This document shows positions 17,002-25,671 of a stretch of 64,000 nt of DNA, in pieces; position 1 is the stretch's first letter, and every line of letters starts with the position of its first letter. A program made the translations under genes and the position numbers. The notes beneath the pieces were generated by a model, which was not told where the DNA came from, did not search any database, and saw nothing but the letters and a program-made list of their open reading frames with translations. The stretch lies in assembly GCA_019637615.1 (NCBI GenBank), contig JAHBVJ010000026.1, forward strand, positions 62,001-126,000. The letters run 5' to 3'. Source of the stretch: Anaerolineae bacterium (GTDB lineage Bacteria; Chloroflexota; Anaerolineae; Aggregatilineales; UBA2796).

Positions 17002-18021
17002 ATGGCTCAAGTGAATTTCACCATCGTCGGTCTCGGTAAAATCGGTGGCTCGTTCGGTTTGGCGCTCAAGGCATACAGCAAACTGCCCAATGCCGAGCAC
17101 CAATTCACCATCACTGGCTATGATGGCACCGCCGCGCTCATCGATCAGGCCGTCAAGCTCGGCGTGATTGATCGCGGCGAACGTAGTCTGACCGCCTCTG
17201 TGGAAAAAGCCGATCTGGTTTTCCTCGATCTGCCCTATCACGATGTGGAAAACGCCCTGCAATTGATCGGGGATTCGCTCAAGCCGGGTGCGGTTGTTAT
17301 GGACGCCTCGCCGCTGAAAATGCCCTCGATTCAATGGGCACAAACGCATTTCCGCGCTAATGCCGAAGGTGAGCCGGAAGCCTATCTCGTCGGGGTGCAT
17401 CTGCTCGTCAACGCCGATCATCTTGCCGATCACCGCGATACGCTGGACGCCGCACGCGCCGATCTGTTCAATGGCGGCCTGATGATCATCGCGCCCGCCG
17501 CTAGTTGTCCACAAGAAGCCGTCCAACTCGTGGCGGATGTCGCCACGCTGCTCGGCATCAAGCAGCACTTTGCTGATCCCGTCGAGCATGATGGCATTCT
17601 CACCGCCATGGAAAGCCTGCCGCTGCTCTTACAGCTTGCCTTGTTCCGTTCTCTCAGCAGTTCCAAATCGTGGGAAGACCTTCGCTGGATGGGCAACACC
17701 GCCTTTTACCTCGGCACCTACCAGCTTGGTCAGGGCGACGCCGAAGCGCTCGGCAAGCAGCTTTATCAGAGCCGCGATTCCCTGCTGCGGCGGTTGGACG
17801 ACACGCTCGACACACTGACCGAACTGCGCGACGTGCTGCGTTCGGGCGATGAGCTTGCCATCGGAGAGGCCTTCGACCGCTCCATGACGGCTTATTCCAA
17901 ATGGGAGCGCACCCGCCGCAGCAACGAATGGCTGCCGATGCCCGAAACGCCCGTCCCCACCGAAGGCATGAGGTTATTAGGTGGCCTCTTTGGGCGCAAA
18001 GATAAGAAGAAAGGCAATTGA
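17002..18021 (+). CDS. TyrA-like (prephenate dehydrogenase family) NAD(P)-dependent dehydrogenase
   Basis: A 339-residue Rossmann-fold dehydrogenase. The dinucleotide motif 'VGLGKIGGSFGLALK' is at residues ~8-22, as in prephenate dehydrogenases. 'DLVFLDLPYHDVENAL' and 'GAVVMDASPLKMP' are the next family landmarks, and the C-terminal half is helical. A tyrosine-pathway role is plausible, but no aro or tyr gene is near and the usual catalytic His-containing segment is not clear, so the substrate is left open. The start at ATG 17002 has GAGGGA upstream; the frame upstream of it is translated from the heptad repeat and is not coding. Confidence 0.78.
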   Translation: MAQVNFTIVGLGKIGGSFGLALKAYSKLPNAEHQFTITGYDGTAALIDQAVKLGVIDRGERSLTASVEKADLVFLDLPYHDVENALQLIGDSLKPGAVVMDASPLKMPSIQWAQTHFRANAEGEPEAYLVGVHLLVNADHLADHRDTLDAARADLFNGGLMIIAPAASCPQEAVQLVADVATLLGIKQHFADPVEHDGILTAMESLPLLLQLALFRSLSSSKSWEDLRWMGNTAFYLGTYQLGQGDAEALGKQLYQSRDSLLRRLDDTLDTLTELRDVLRSGDELAIGEAFDRSMTAYSKWERTRRSNEWLPMPETPVPTEGMRLLGGLFGRKDKKKGN

Positions 18022-18119
18022 CCTTCATTTGAAGGTTAATGCCACATCAGCGTAAAGTTAAAAATACGTTACAATTGCGGTTGTGAGGTAAAGACCCTGT
18101 GATCAGGAGGTTCCCTTTT

Positions 18120-19526
18120 ATGAGACGATTTTTGCTAGCGCTCCTGTTGGTCTGCGCCCTTGCCATCCCGATGAGCACAATGCAGGCACAGGGTGGCGGC
18201 GGTCAGCAGCAGCAATATGTGGTTCAGCCGGGCGATAACCTATTTAGAATTTCGCTCCGTTTTGGTGTGCCTTTGGCGACTCTTCAGCAAGTCAACGGTA
18301 TTGCCAACCCCAACTTAATTTATGTGGGTCAGGTGCTGATTATCCCCACCCCCGGTCAGCCTGTACCGCCTACATCTACGCCTAAACCCGGTCAGCCAAC
18401 GCCTACTCCCGTACCGGGCAATCCGACGATCTACGTAGTGCAGCGCGGCGATACGCTGTCTAGCATTGCGGCTCGCTTCGGCACTACAGTGCAAGCCCTC
18501 GCCGCCGCCAATGGTATTGCCAACCCTAACTTGATCTATGTTGGTCAGCAGCTTACCATCGTTGGCGCGACGACCAGCCCAACGCCCGGTAATCCTACCC
18601 CCGGCACACCGCTGACAGGCTTCGCCCTTGGCGGTCAGATCCAAGACCTGAACGGCAATACGCAAACCGTCCTGAAGGCCTCCAAAATGACGTGGGTCAA
18701 GCGTCAGCTCACCTCTGGCGATGGTAACGGGCCTGCTATCATTCAGCAAGCCAAGAGCGCTGGCTTCAAGATTCTGCTCTCCGTCATCGGTGACAAGAAT
18801 CGCGTGCTCGATCCTAACTACCAGAATGACTACGCAGCCTATGTTGGCAATCTCGCCAAATCCGGTGCGGATGCCATCGAAGTCTGGAACGAGATGAACA
18901 TCGACCGCGAATGGCCTACCGGGCAGATCAACCCTGCCAGCTACGTCACGCTGTTGAGCAAGGCACACGCCGCCATCAAGGCCAACAACGGCAACACATT
19001 GGTCATTTCTGGCGCGCCCTCTCCGACTGGTGCCGAAGGTGCTTTCGGCCTCTCCAAAGTGTGGAACGACGACCGCTACTACAATGGTATGGCGGCGGCG
19101 GGTGCGGGTCGCTTTGCGGACTGCATCGGCATCCACTACAACGAAGGCATTGTCAGCCCCAACCAGACCTCTGGCGACCCACGTGACAACTATCCGACCC
19201 GCTATTACGCTACTATGCTGAATCGCGCCTTAGCGCCCTTCTCTGGTAAGCCCGGTTGCTTCACCGAACTCGGCTACCTGAGCGGTCAAGGCTATGCAGC
19301 GCTTCCGGCTGGCTTCGAATGGGCACGGAACACCACCGAAGCGCAGCAAGCGCAGTGGCTTGGTGAGGCCGTCACGCGTTCTCGCACGTCAGGCCGCGTC
19401 CTGCTGGTGATCGTCTTCAACATCGACTTCACCACTTACGGTGCTGATCCTCAAGCGGGCTTTGCCATCATTCGCCCGCAAAATCGCTGCATCGCCTGCA
19501 ATTACCTTGCGTCCGCGATGCCCTAA
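18120..19526 (+). CDS. Secreted LysM protein with glycoside hydrolase-like domain
   Basis: A 468-residue exported protein. The start is ATG 18120, 9 nt after AGGAGG, followed by a clear signal peptide (RRFLLALLLVCALAIP). Two LysM domains at ~30-78 ('YVVQPGDNLFRISLRFGV') and ~105-150 ('YVVQRGDTLSSIAARFGT') bind peptidoglycan or chitin-like glycans; Pro/Thr linkers separate them. The C-terminal ~300 residues look like a TIM-barrel glycosidase: 'AIEVWNEMNID' carries the N-E pair of clan GH-A acid/base motifs, and 'GCFTELGYLSG' could hold the nucleophile Glu. Substrate unknown; a cell-wall or biofilm polysaccharide is likely. A TACAAT at 18070 may be the -10. The terminator at 19551 follows. Confidence 0.85.
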   Translation: MRRFLLALLLVCALAIPMSTMQAQGGGGQQQQYVVQPGDNLFRISLRFGVPLATLQQVNGIANPNLIYVGQVLIIPTPGQPVPPTSTPKPGQPTPTPVPGNPTIYVVQRGDTLSSIAARFGTTVQALAAANGIANPNLIYVGQQLTIVGATTSPTPGNPTPGTPLTGFALGGQIQDLNGNTQTVLKASKMTWVKRQLTSGDGNGPAIIQQAKSAGFKILLSVIGDKNRVLDPNYQNDYAAYVGNLAKSGADAIEVWNEMNIDREWPTGQINPASYVTLLSKAHAAIKANNGNTLVISGAPSPTGAEGAFGLSKVWNDDRYYNGMAAAGAGRFADCIGIHYNEGIVSPNQTSGDPRDNYPTRYYATMLNRALAPFSGKPGCFTELGYLSGQGYAALPAGFEWARNTTEAQQAQWLGEAVTRSRTSGRVLLVIVFNIDFTTYGADPQAGFAIIRPQNRCIACNYLASAMP

Positions 19527-19550
19527 CCGCTGATTACCCTGTGATCTGAG

Positions 19551-19590
19551 ACAGCCCTTCTCCGCGTGGAGCGGGGCTGTTTTGTTTTCC
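19551..19590 (+). terminator. Terminator after LysM-glycosidase
   Basis: Stem ACAGCCC / GGGCTGT (19551-19557, 19574-19580) with an inner CTCC/GGAG pairing, followed by TTTGTTTTCC. Confidence 0.8.
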
Positions 19591-19681
19591 CCTTCGCCCG
19601 CCTGACGATCCTGAATCGATGCCGAGTCATTCACTAGAATGAAGAAAATGTGTCGTGCCTATTCGGAGCGGCGGCTATCCT

Positions 19682-21460
19682 ATGACCCATCGACAGCTTT
19701 TTCTGTTGGTTTTGTTGCTATGCGCCTTGGCTTTCACGACAGTTCACGCACAGGATGGGCAGTCGTCCGGTTCGCTGCGTGTGCCTTCCGCTGACGAGTA
19801 CATGAGGGCAGTTCCGCTTCTGTTAACAAAGGCGACCTTGGACCGCGTTGATCAAAAGCCATTTATGCTTGCATGGGTAGTTTCTGATGAGATTATCTAC
19901 CGCTACTACACAGAATTACTCGTGTCTGACTTTTCACTTTTAAAAAACACCTTTGTCAACTTGATCAATGTTGGCGGTTCGTACAGTGTCGATCTGAAAG
20001 CTTGGAATTCTGTCTTAGTTCAAGGCTGGCTACGCGAAAACCATATCGATTTGAGTAAAACCCGTACTCTCCAAGTTGATAACGGTATATGGAAATTTGC
20101 TATTGCCGTTATCCCATATGATTTCGATGGCGACAAACAACCAGAGTGGATTTTGGAGATGATTGATGATTTGTCCGAGCAAACCAATTATCTGGTAGCT
20201 CGGCAAACCAACAGAGAACCCGGCCTCTATCAAATTATTCAGCTACCACTTCCTTGGTTTGATTCGCCAATTATCCCCGGTACTGCTGCTACATGGCGCA
20301 TTCAAGATATTACTGGAGATGAACATCCTGAATGGCTGCTAATCGTCGGAGAAATTCCATCCTTAGGGACGATAGCCCACTTCAATTATGGCAAGCTAGA
20401 AGTATTAACTTGGCAGTACGACAAATTTGTGAGTCTTACACCCAATAACACTATCCGCTTTCAAGCCCCAGCAGGTGGTGGAATGCCGTTGATTCCCTAT
20501 GGCGTCTCTCTTGGTTTGAGAAAGTTGCCTAATCAACAAGGGCTGCAAATTCTCGTACATAAAGACATCACAGATAACTGGAACTGTAACTGGATGCGTA
20601 CCCAAATCTATGCTTGGAATGCTGTACAGTATGTTTTAGACACCCAGATCGATCCGTATCCCGAAACCCCTTCTTGTGCGTGGCGGCAAGCTGAACTTGC
20701 TATGGAGGCCCACAATTACGCTCAAGCTATCCAGTATTTTGAAATTGGCCTTGCTCGAACAACGCCGAACCCGGCCAATCAGTATTTCCGCTTGCGGTTG
20801 GCTATTGCGTACAGTTTAACGGGTCAAATTAACCACGCGCGGGAGATCACTGACCAAATACAAACCGAACCAACTACTACATTTCTCATCATGGATTTGA
20901 ATGCAGCGCTAAAAGAACATCTCGGCTTCAATCCCACCTCGCTGGCGATCTGCAAAGCCGTTTACGATGTATTCAAGGCATATCGTGATGTCTGTGAGCA
21001 AGATCGCAGTACATGTAATACTGGCATGCAGCCGTATCCGACTACGGTTGGTATAACGATGGATGATGTTGAAGCGTATCCTGAGGCGACGGATTGGCTT
21101 CCCGATCCCGCTGCCGCAGGCTGCGATCCATTCAGTTTACAACCTCAGCCATCGCAGCCGCCTAGTCTTCCACCAAGCGCTTATCCCCGCACCTTTACTG
21201 CCCGACTTCAACAGGCGCAGCGGCTTCTCTTTGATGGTCATCCAGACGAAGCGTTGAAGGAACTTGATCGAGCCGAACAACTCACCATCACAGCCGAGGA
21301 AAACACCCCGGCTAACGCGGCACTAGCACTCTATCTGCGTGCCCTCGCCCTAGAATTTTCTGGCAATCCTGACGCTGCAGCTAGTACTTACCGCCTGATC
21401 GCGCAGCGAATGCCCGCGTCGAGTTGGGCTGATCTCGCCGCGCTTCACTTGACCGATTAG
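19682..21460 (+). CDS. Secreted protein of unknown function with C-terminal helical repeats
   Basis: A 592-residue exported protein; start taken at ATG 19682 (MTHRQLFLLVLLLCALAF...), giving a standard signal peptide. I do not recognise the N-terminal half. It contains calcium-loop-like strings 'DFDGDKQPEWIL' and 'DITGDEHPEWLL', which resemble FG-GAP/VCBS beta-propeller blades. Around residues 330-400 ('AHNYAQAIQYFEIGLA') and at the C terminus ('HPDEALKELDRAEQL', 'GNPDAAASTYRLIAQ') there are TPR-like helices. A role in surface binding is likely but unproved. It stands between two terminators. Confidence 0.7.
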   Translation: MTHRQLFLLVLLLCALAFTTVHAQDGQSSGSLRVPSADEYMRAVPLLLTKATLDRVDQKPFMLAWVVSDEIIYRYYTELLVSDFSLLKNTFVNLINVGGSYSVDLKAWNSVLVQGWLRENHIDLSKTRTLQVDNGIWKFAIAVIPYDFDGDKQPEWILEMIDDLSEQTNYLVARQTNREPGLYQIIQLPLPWFDSPIIPGTAATWRIQDITGDEHPEWLLIVGEIPSLGTIAHFNYGKLEVLTWQYDKFVSLTPNNTIRFQAPAGGGMPLIPYGVSLGLRKLPNQQGLQILVHKDITDNWNCNWMRTQIYAWNAVQYVLDTQIDPYPETPSCAWRQAELAMEAHNYAQAIQYFEIGLARTTPNPANQYFRLRLAIAYSLTGQINHAREITDQIQTEPTTTFLIMDLNAALKEHLGFNPTSLAICKAVYDVFKAYRDVCEQDRSTCNTGMQPYPTTVGITMDDVEAYPEATDWLPDPAAAGCDPFSLQPQPSQPPSLPPSAYPRTFTARLQQAQRLLFDGHPDEALKELDRAEQLTITAEENTPANAALALYLRALALEFSGNPDAAASTYRLIAQRMPASSWADLAALHLTD

Positions 21461-21481
21461 CCACTAATGCTTGCCTGCTCA

Positions 21482-21517
21482 AAACTCGCTTTCTCCGCTT
21501 GGAGGAAGCGAGTTTTT
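21482..21517. terminator. Bidirectional terminator
   Basis: Stem AAACTCGCTT / AAGCGAGTTT (21482-21491, 21506-21515) with an inner CTCC/GGAG, and T-runs on both strands. It separates the convergent secreted-protein and VOC genes. Confidence 0.85.
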
Positions 21518-21522
21518 GCCGA

Positions 21523-21960
21523 TCAGATCAATTGCGCCTTCTTCGCCGCAAGCATGTCCAAGTAGTGCTGGTTATACATGATGCCGAGAATGTTCCCGAA
21601 CGGATCGACCACCGACGCCGTGATAAAACCTTCGCCGCGCTTGGTGATTGGCTCGTATTCTTGCGCGCCCGCGTGCTTCAGTGCGTCGAACGTGGCGTCT
21701 AAGTCATCAACGTGCCAGAAAAGGATTGCGCCACCCGCTTCCGTCGCAGCTCCTTTCGGCGCATACTTCCGATCAATGATGCCTAACTCGTGCTGATAAT
21801 CACCAAGCCGGAACTCGATATAGGCAGGTTGATCAGCGCCCGGACGCACAAAATATGGCTCGATGCCGAATAGGTCGCTGTACCACTGTTTTGCCGCGTT
21901 CATATCCGCCGCGTAAAAACTCACCGTCGTCATCCCGCGTAAGGTTACTTTGCTCGTCAT
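21523..21960 (-). CDS. VOC superfamily (glyoxalase/bleomycin-resistance-like) protein
   Basis: A 145-residue vicinal-oxygen-chelate fold protein with the two beta-alpha-beta-beta-beta halves: 'TVSFYAADMNAAKQWYSDLFGIEP' at the N terminus and 'ILFWHVDDLDATFDALKHAGA' in the middle, ending 'VVDPFGNILGIMYN'. Such proteins act as metal-dependent lyases, dioxygenases or drug-binding proteins; the substrate is unknown. It lies 92 bp downstream of the WYL regulator on the same strand and may be controlled by it. Confidence 0.88.
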   Translation of the reverse strand: MTSKVTLRGMTTVSFYAADMNAAKQWYSDLFGIEPYFVRPGADQPAYIEFRLGDYQHELGIIDRKYAPKGAATEAGGAILFWHVDDLDATFDALKHAGAQEYEPITKRGEGFITASVVDPFGNILGIMYNQHYLDMLAAKKAQLI

Positions 21961-22052
21961 TGCTGGCTCTCCACTTTGTCATTCGTCGTTACATCCTCAG
22001 TGTAAGAGAGCCGTGTGACAACCCTATGTCACACCATTTCGCAAGAAAAATC

Positions 22053-22991
22053 TCACTTCGAATGATTTTCCATAATCCGCTCGGCCTCACGGGCCATCAT
22101 CGCCCGCAGCGAGTCGGGTTCGAGCACACGCACATGCGATCCCCAACTCAGCAGCCATTGCAGCATATCCTCCGGCTGTCGCACCATAAAGGTCACCATC
22201 AGCCCATTGGTGTGTTCCGTTTGCGCCGCCTGATACAACGACGGCGCTTCTTGCACCCGTCGCGCTACCGCGTGATCGAACAGCGCCCGTACTTTTACCG
22301 TCCGATCGTCCTCGCTGCTGAATTGAATCTTGAAATCGGCTGGACGCGTGAACACGTTATCCAGAATGCTTAGTTCCTCCATGCGATCCAGCCGAAAATG
22401 GCGGTTATCGTGCCGCAAATGGCAGTAGGCAATCAGCATCCATGCGCCGCCGATATGGATCAACGCATAAGGATCGGCTTCACGTAGACTCGCGGATTCG
22501 CTTTTCCCATCGTGGTAACGCGCATGGTAGCGAAACCGCACCGTTTTCCGCTGGATGATCGCCCGTCGCAGTTGTCGTAATATGTCCGGCGCGGACGGCT
22601 CATTGAAGTCGATGAAGCGGATGCTGTTTTCCAGATATTCCACCTCATCCCGCAGTTGTTCCGGCAGCACCGCCACGATCTTGTGATTTGCCGATTGCGC
22701 CGCGTCCCGATACTGCGCGTCGAAATGCTGCCCGACAAATTCGCTGCCCAACAGCAGCATGATCGCCTCGTCACGAGTGAAGCTCAACGGCGGCAAGAAA
22801 TAGCCTTCTACCAACGAAATGCCCTGCCCCGGCATCGATACAATCGGCACACCCGACTCGTCCAGCGCCAGCAGATCGCGGTAAATTGTGCGTTTGCTCA
22901 CCTCAAAGGTAGCGGCGAGGTCTTCGGGGCGCACCTGTTTCTTAGCTTGTATTTCGAGCAGGATGGCAAGCAGTCGATCCGTCCGGTTCAT
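22053..22991 (-). CDS. YafY-type HTH/WYL transcriptional regulator
   Basis: A 312-residue regulator. Residues 1-60 are an HTH_11 winged helix ('RLLAILLEIQAKKQVRPEDLAA' and 'FEVSKRTIYRDLLALDESGVP'). Residues ~135-215 form the WYL domain ('RKTVRFRYHARYHDGKSES', 'ADPYALIHIGGAWMLIAYCHLR', 'RHFRLDRMEELSIL'); the W-Y-L triad is altered to W-M-L. A WCX-type C-terminal extension follows. WYL domains sense nucleic acids or nucleotide-like ligands. It is first in a possible two-gene unit with the VOC gene. Confidence 0.9.
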   Translation of the reverse strand: MNRTDRLLAILLEIQAKKQVRPEDLAATFEVSKRTIYRDLLALDESGVPIVSMPGQGISLVEGYFLPPLSFTRDEAIMLLLGSEFVGQHFDAQYRDAAQSANHKIVAVLPEQLRDEVEYLENSIRFIDFNEPSAPDILRQLRRAIIQRKTVRFRYHARYHDGKSESASLREADPYALIHIGGAWMLIAYCHLRHDNRHFRLDRMEELSILDNVFTRPADFKIQFSSEDDRTVKVRALFDHAVARRVQEAPSLYQAAQTEHTNGLMVTFMVRQPEDMLQWLLSWGSHVRVLEPDSLRAMMAREAERIMENHSK

Positions 22992-23153
22992 CTAGTGTTT
23001 TCTCCGCATGGCGAACGCTTTCAAAGCAAGCTCACCACGTTGCTCTTGACCCAACTATTCCCAATTTCATCGCTGCTTCGTGGTTCGAGCGTGGTCGTTG
23101 TAGAAGGTTTCAATCGAGCAGACAACCAGAGTCGGCAGTTTCGTGCAGTGGGG

Positions 23154-23203
23154 CACGTCACCAGCGACGTGATCATCGGCACGCGTATCGAGATGATCAC
23201 GTC
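23154..23203. repeat. Overlapping inverted repeats (alternative hairpins)
   Basis: Perfect 12-bp inverted repeat GACGTGATCATC (23166-23177) / GATGATCACGTC (23192-23203) with a 14-nt loop. The first arm also pairs with CACGTC at 23154-23159, so two hairpins compete. It lies 18 bp after the stop of the minus-strand 103-aa gene. No T-run follows. Confidence 0.6.
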
Positions 23204-23221
23204 TACAATCACGTTGGGTAG

Positions 23222-23533
23222 CTACGTTTCTTTTGCGTACAGGTTCTCTAACAGCTTGGTGACGGCGGCGCGGGCTTGCTCGACGTTAAAGCGTCGGTCA
23301 ATCGTCACATTCAGGATCACGCTTGGCACTTCTTCGTCGTCATCCTGATCTTCGACGTTGACGCGCCACACGCCGTTGATCATGTACATCATCTCGATCA
23401 CGTCGAAGCCAGCCACTTCGCGATCGACCACGACGGTGAATTCATTCTCTTTTGCCGCGTCAACGATGAACTTCGCACTCTGGTCAGGGTCGGGTACGCC
23501 TTGCCAGACCTCGTCTTGTTCGTACATATCCAT
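23222..23533 (-). CDS. Small acidic protein of unknown function
   Basis: A 103-residue acidic protein not recognised from any family. It has an almost perfect Shine-Dalgarno (GGAGGTGAT) before the ATG at 23533, which strongly supports translation. The sequence alternates predicted strands ('EFTVVVDREV', 'WRVNVEDQDDD', 'SVILNVTIDRRF') with a C-terminal helix ('VEQARAAVTKLLENLY'). There is no signal peptide or membrane segment. It is alone, divergent from the TIM-barrel/M23 gene at 23657. Confidence 0.72.
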   Translation of the reverse strand: MDMYEQDEVWQGVPDPDQSAKFIVDAAKENEFTVVVDREVAGFDVIEMMYMINGVWRVNVEDQDDDEEVPSVILNVTIDRRFNVEQARAAVTKLLENLYAKET

Positions 23534-23656
23534 ACATCACCTCCGTTGAGATCAGTGTAGCACAGCATCGCGATCTCAACATATAATCTAGGACTTAATT
23601 GGCTGGAAATGACGCCGCCTTAAAACACATGCGGTGTCACGAGGAAGGGATCAGCT

Positions 23657-25498
23657 ATGCCAACCCCCTACGATAATTTGGTGGCATTGTGGCATCACTG
23701 GGGCAGAGTAATTCGCAGCACGACCATCGATGAATTCGCCCGCGACATCAAGCAGCGTGCGCCTGCCATCCGTGGCGTCTTCATCAAAACCCACCATGGC
23801 GCGCAGTGGATGTCACAATGGGGCGACACCTCACCGATGGGCATCAGCGGCGCGGATAGCATCGACCGCTGGGTGAATACCTTAGCGAACTATGATATGG
23901 AATTCCACGCGTGGTGCGTGCCCGAAGGCGTCGATATTGCGGGTGAGGCGCAGCGCATGATCGATGTCGCCACGCGCCCCGGCGTCAAGTCGCTCATCCT
24001 CGATGTGGAGCCGTATGCGGGCTTTTATCAAGGCCCTAAAGAGAGTGTTCGTCAGTTGATGGTACAGGTGCGTGCCAATATCGCGGCTGGCTTTCATATC
24101 GGCATCAGCATCGATCCGCGTCCCAATCACTATAACGAGATTTTCCCCGATGAGTGGTATCCCTTCGTCGGCAGCGCACATCCACAGGTTTACTGGCGTA
24201 CGTTTCAGGTCTCGCCGGATCGGGCGCTGTCGGACGCGTACACCACATGGCGTAAATTCCGGCGTCCGATCTATCCCGTGCTGAATGTGATTTCATCACC
24301 GACCGAGATGGCGCAAGCGCGTTCGTTGGCTATCACGCAATATGGCGCGACGGGCATCAGTTGGTGGTTGCACAGCGCCGTCACCGACAGCCTGTGGTCA
24401 ACCTTGAACGTAGCCATCGACGGCACGGTGGTCAATCCGCCCGATCCCAATCCGAATCCGCCGCCGCCCGGACAGGTGCCCACGGGCTACGAGATCGTCG
24501 TCAAGCCGGATGATGCCGCCTACAAAGATGGCACCTATGACGGCACGCCTACCGATCCGCTGTTCAAGACGTTCACCAACGAGCGCGGCTGGAAGGTTAA
24601 ATACAAGCAGTCACAGCCTGCCACCAGTACCGTCTGGGCACGTTGGGATCCGCAAATTTCCCGCACGGGCTGGTACGAGATTTCCGCGTTCGTGCCCGGT
24701 CAAAACGCGACTACCGATCGTGCGCGGTATAAGCTGCATAATGCCTCTGGACAACCCGGTGAGCAGGAGATCAGCATCAGTCAAGCGCGTTTCTCGGATG
24801 TCTGGGTGCCGTTCGGGGTCTATCAGCTCAACGCCGATGATCCGGCGGCGGGCGTGGTCTTCCTGAACGACCTGACGGGTGAATCAGATACCAGCATCGC
24901 CTTCGACGCCATCCGTTGGCGGCTGTTGGGCGATGCGTCTAGCAACGCCGTCGCGGATGGCTTCGATCCGCCCATCGGTGTTGCGTCAGATCGCGCTAGT
25001 GCCCGCGTATGGCCCGGTGCGTGGTTCGACGCGACAGGCTACGCGCACCGTTACCGGATCGGGTCGCCTGCCGAAGCCTACCATACGGGCGCTGATCTCA
25101 ACCTCAACACTCCGACATGGGACACCGACGCACACAGCCCTGTGTATGCGGCCGCCAGCGGGGTCGTCACGACCGTCCGGCGCTATACCACGTGGGGCAT
25201 GATCATCGTGATCCGGCACGATCCGTTAGCCTCGACGGGGCAGGTCGTCTACTGTCGTTACGCGCATGTCGAGAGCGTGCGCGTGCGGGAAGGGCAGCGC
25301 GTCCGGCGCGGCGACCAGATCGCCAGCGTGGGTAATGCCGACGGCACGCAACCCTATCACCTGCACTTCGATGTCAGCCCGACGGATGTGCTGAAGGATC
25401 GTCCTGATCACTGGCCCAAGCTGAACCTCGCCAATCTGCGCGCGAACTACGTTGATCCGCGCGTTTTCGTCGCCAGCAACCGGCCTGTTCGGCGTTGA
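23657..25498 (+). CDS. TIM-barrel / golvesin-like / M23 peptidase fusion protein
   Basis: A 613-residue three-part protein. Residues ~1-255 look like a TIM-barrel glycosidase-like domain ('GVFIKTHHGAQWM', 'LILDVEPYAGFY', 'HPQVYWRTF', 'GISWWLHS'). After a Pro-rich linker, ~275-420 resemble a golvesin/xly-type beta-sandwich ('GWYEISAFVPG', 'WVPFGVYQLNADD', 'IAFDAIRW'). Residues ~465-600 are an M23 (LytM) metallopeptidase with Zn ligands in 'HTGADLN' and 'YHLHFDV'. The design suggests degradation of peptidoglycan, with one unit for glycan and one for peptide cross-links. No signal peptide is visible at the start (MPTPYDNLVALWHH), which is unusual. GAGGAAGG precedes the ATG. Confidence 0.82.
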   Translation: MPTPYDNLVALWHHWGRVIRSTTIDEFARDIKQRAPAIRGVFIKTHHGAQWMSQWGDTSPMGISGADSIDRWVNTLANYDMEFHAWCVPEGVDIAGEAQRMIDVATRPGVKSLILDVEPYAGFYQGPKESVRQLMVQVRANIAAGFHIGISIDPRPNHYNEIFPDEWYPFVGSAHPQVYWRTFQVSPDRALSDAYTTWRKFRRPIYPVLNVISSPTEMAQARSLAITQYGATGISWWLHSAVTDSLWSTLNVAIDGTVVNPPDPNPNPPPPGQVPTGYEIVVKPDDAAYKDGTYDGTPTDPLFKTFTNERGWKVKYKQSQPATSTVWARWDPQISRTGWYEISAFVPGQNATTDRARYKLHNASGQPGEQEISISQARFSDVWVPFGVYQLNADDPAAGVVFLNDLTGESDTSIAFDAIRWRLLGDASSNAVADGFDPPIGVASDRASARVWPGAWFDATGYAHRYRIGSPAEAYHTGADLNLNTPTWDTDAHSPVYAAASGVVTTVRRYTTWGMIIVIRHDPLASTGQVVYCRYAHVESVRVREGQRVRRGDQIASVGNADGTQPYHLHFDVSPTDVLKDRPDHWPKLNLANLRANYVDPRVFVASNRPVRR

Positions 25499-25565
25499 TG
25501 TACGACTGGTGTTTGCGCCAGCCATCCTAGCGACCAGCAGCCACTTTCGATTTTCCTCTGGTTCT

Positions 25566-25584
25566 CCCTCCGCGTTGCGGAGGG
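25566..25584. repeat. GC-rich hairpin, REP-like
   Basis: Stem CCCTCCGC / GCGGAGGG with a 3-nt loop (GTT), followed by GGAACG. A related hairpin occurs at 39803-39829 after the second Gfo/Idh gene; both lie just downstream of genes. Confidence 0.55.
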
Positions 25585-25626
25585 GGAACGACTTCGCTTC
25601 GCTTTCAGTCGATGCTTGCACGGCAG

Positions 25627-25671
25627 ATGATCCCTAAAATGATCCCGATCTGAGGAGAGGTAAGGATCATT
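25627..25671. repeat. REP-like element, copy 1
   Basis: ATGATCCCTAAAATGATCCC begins it, and an inner stem AATGATCC / GGATCATT (25638-25645, 25664-25671) closes it. Copy 2 at 41338-41382 has the same direct repeat and stem. Confidence 0.6.

Noticed and set aside
18315..19136. 273-codon frame antisense to the LysM-glycosidase gene
   Set aside because: Shadow of a gene with obvious LysM repeats; no start signal.
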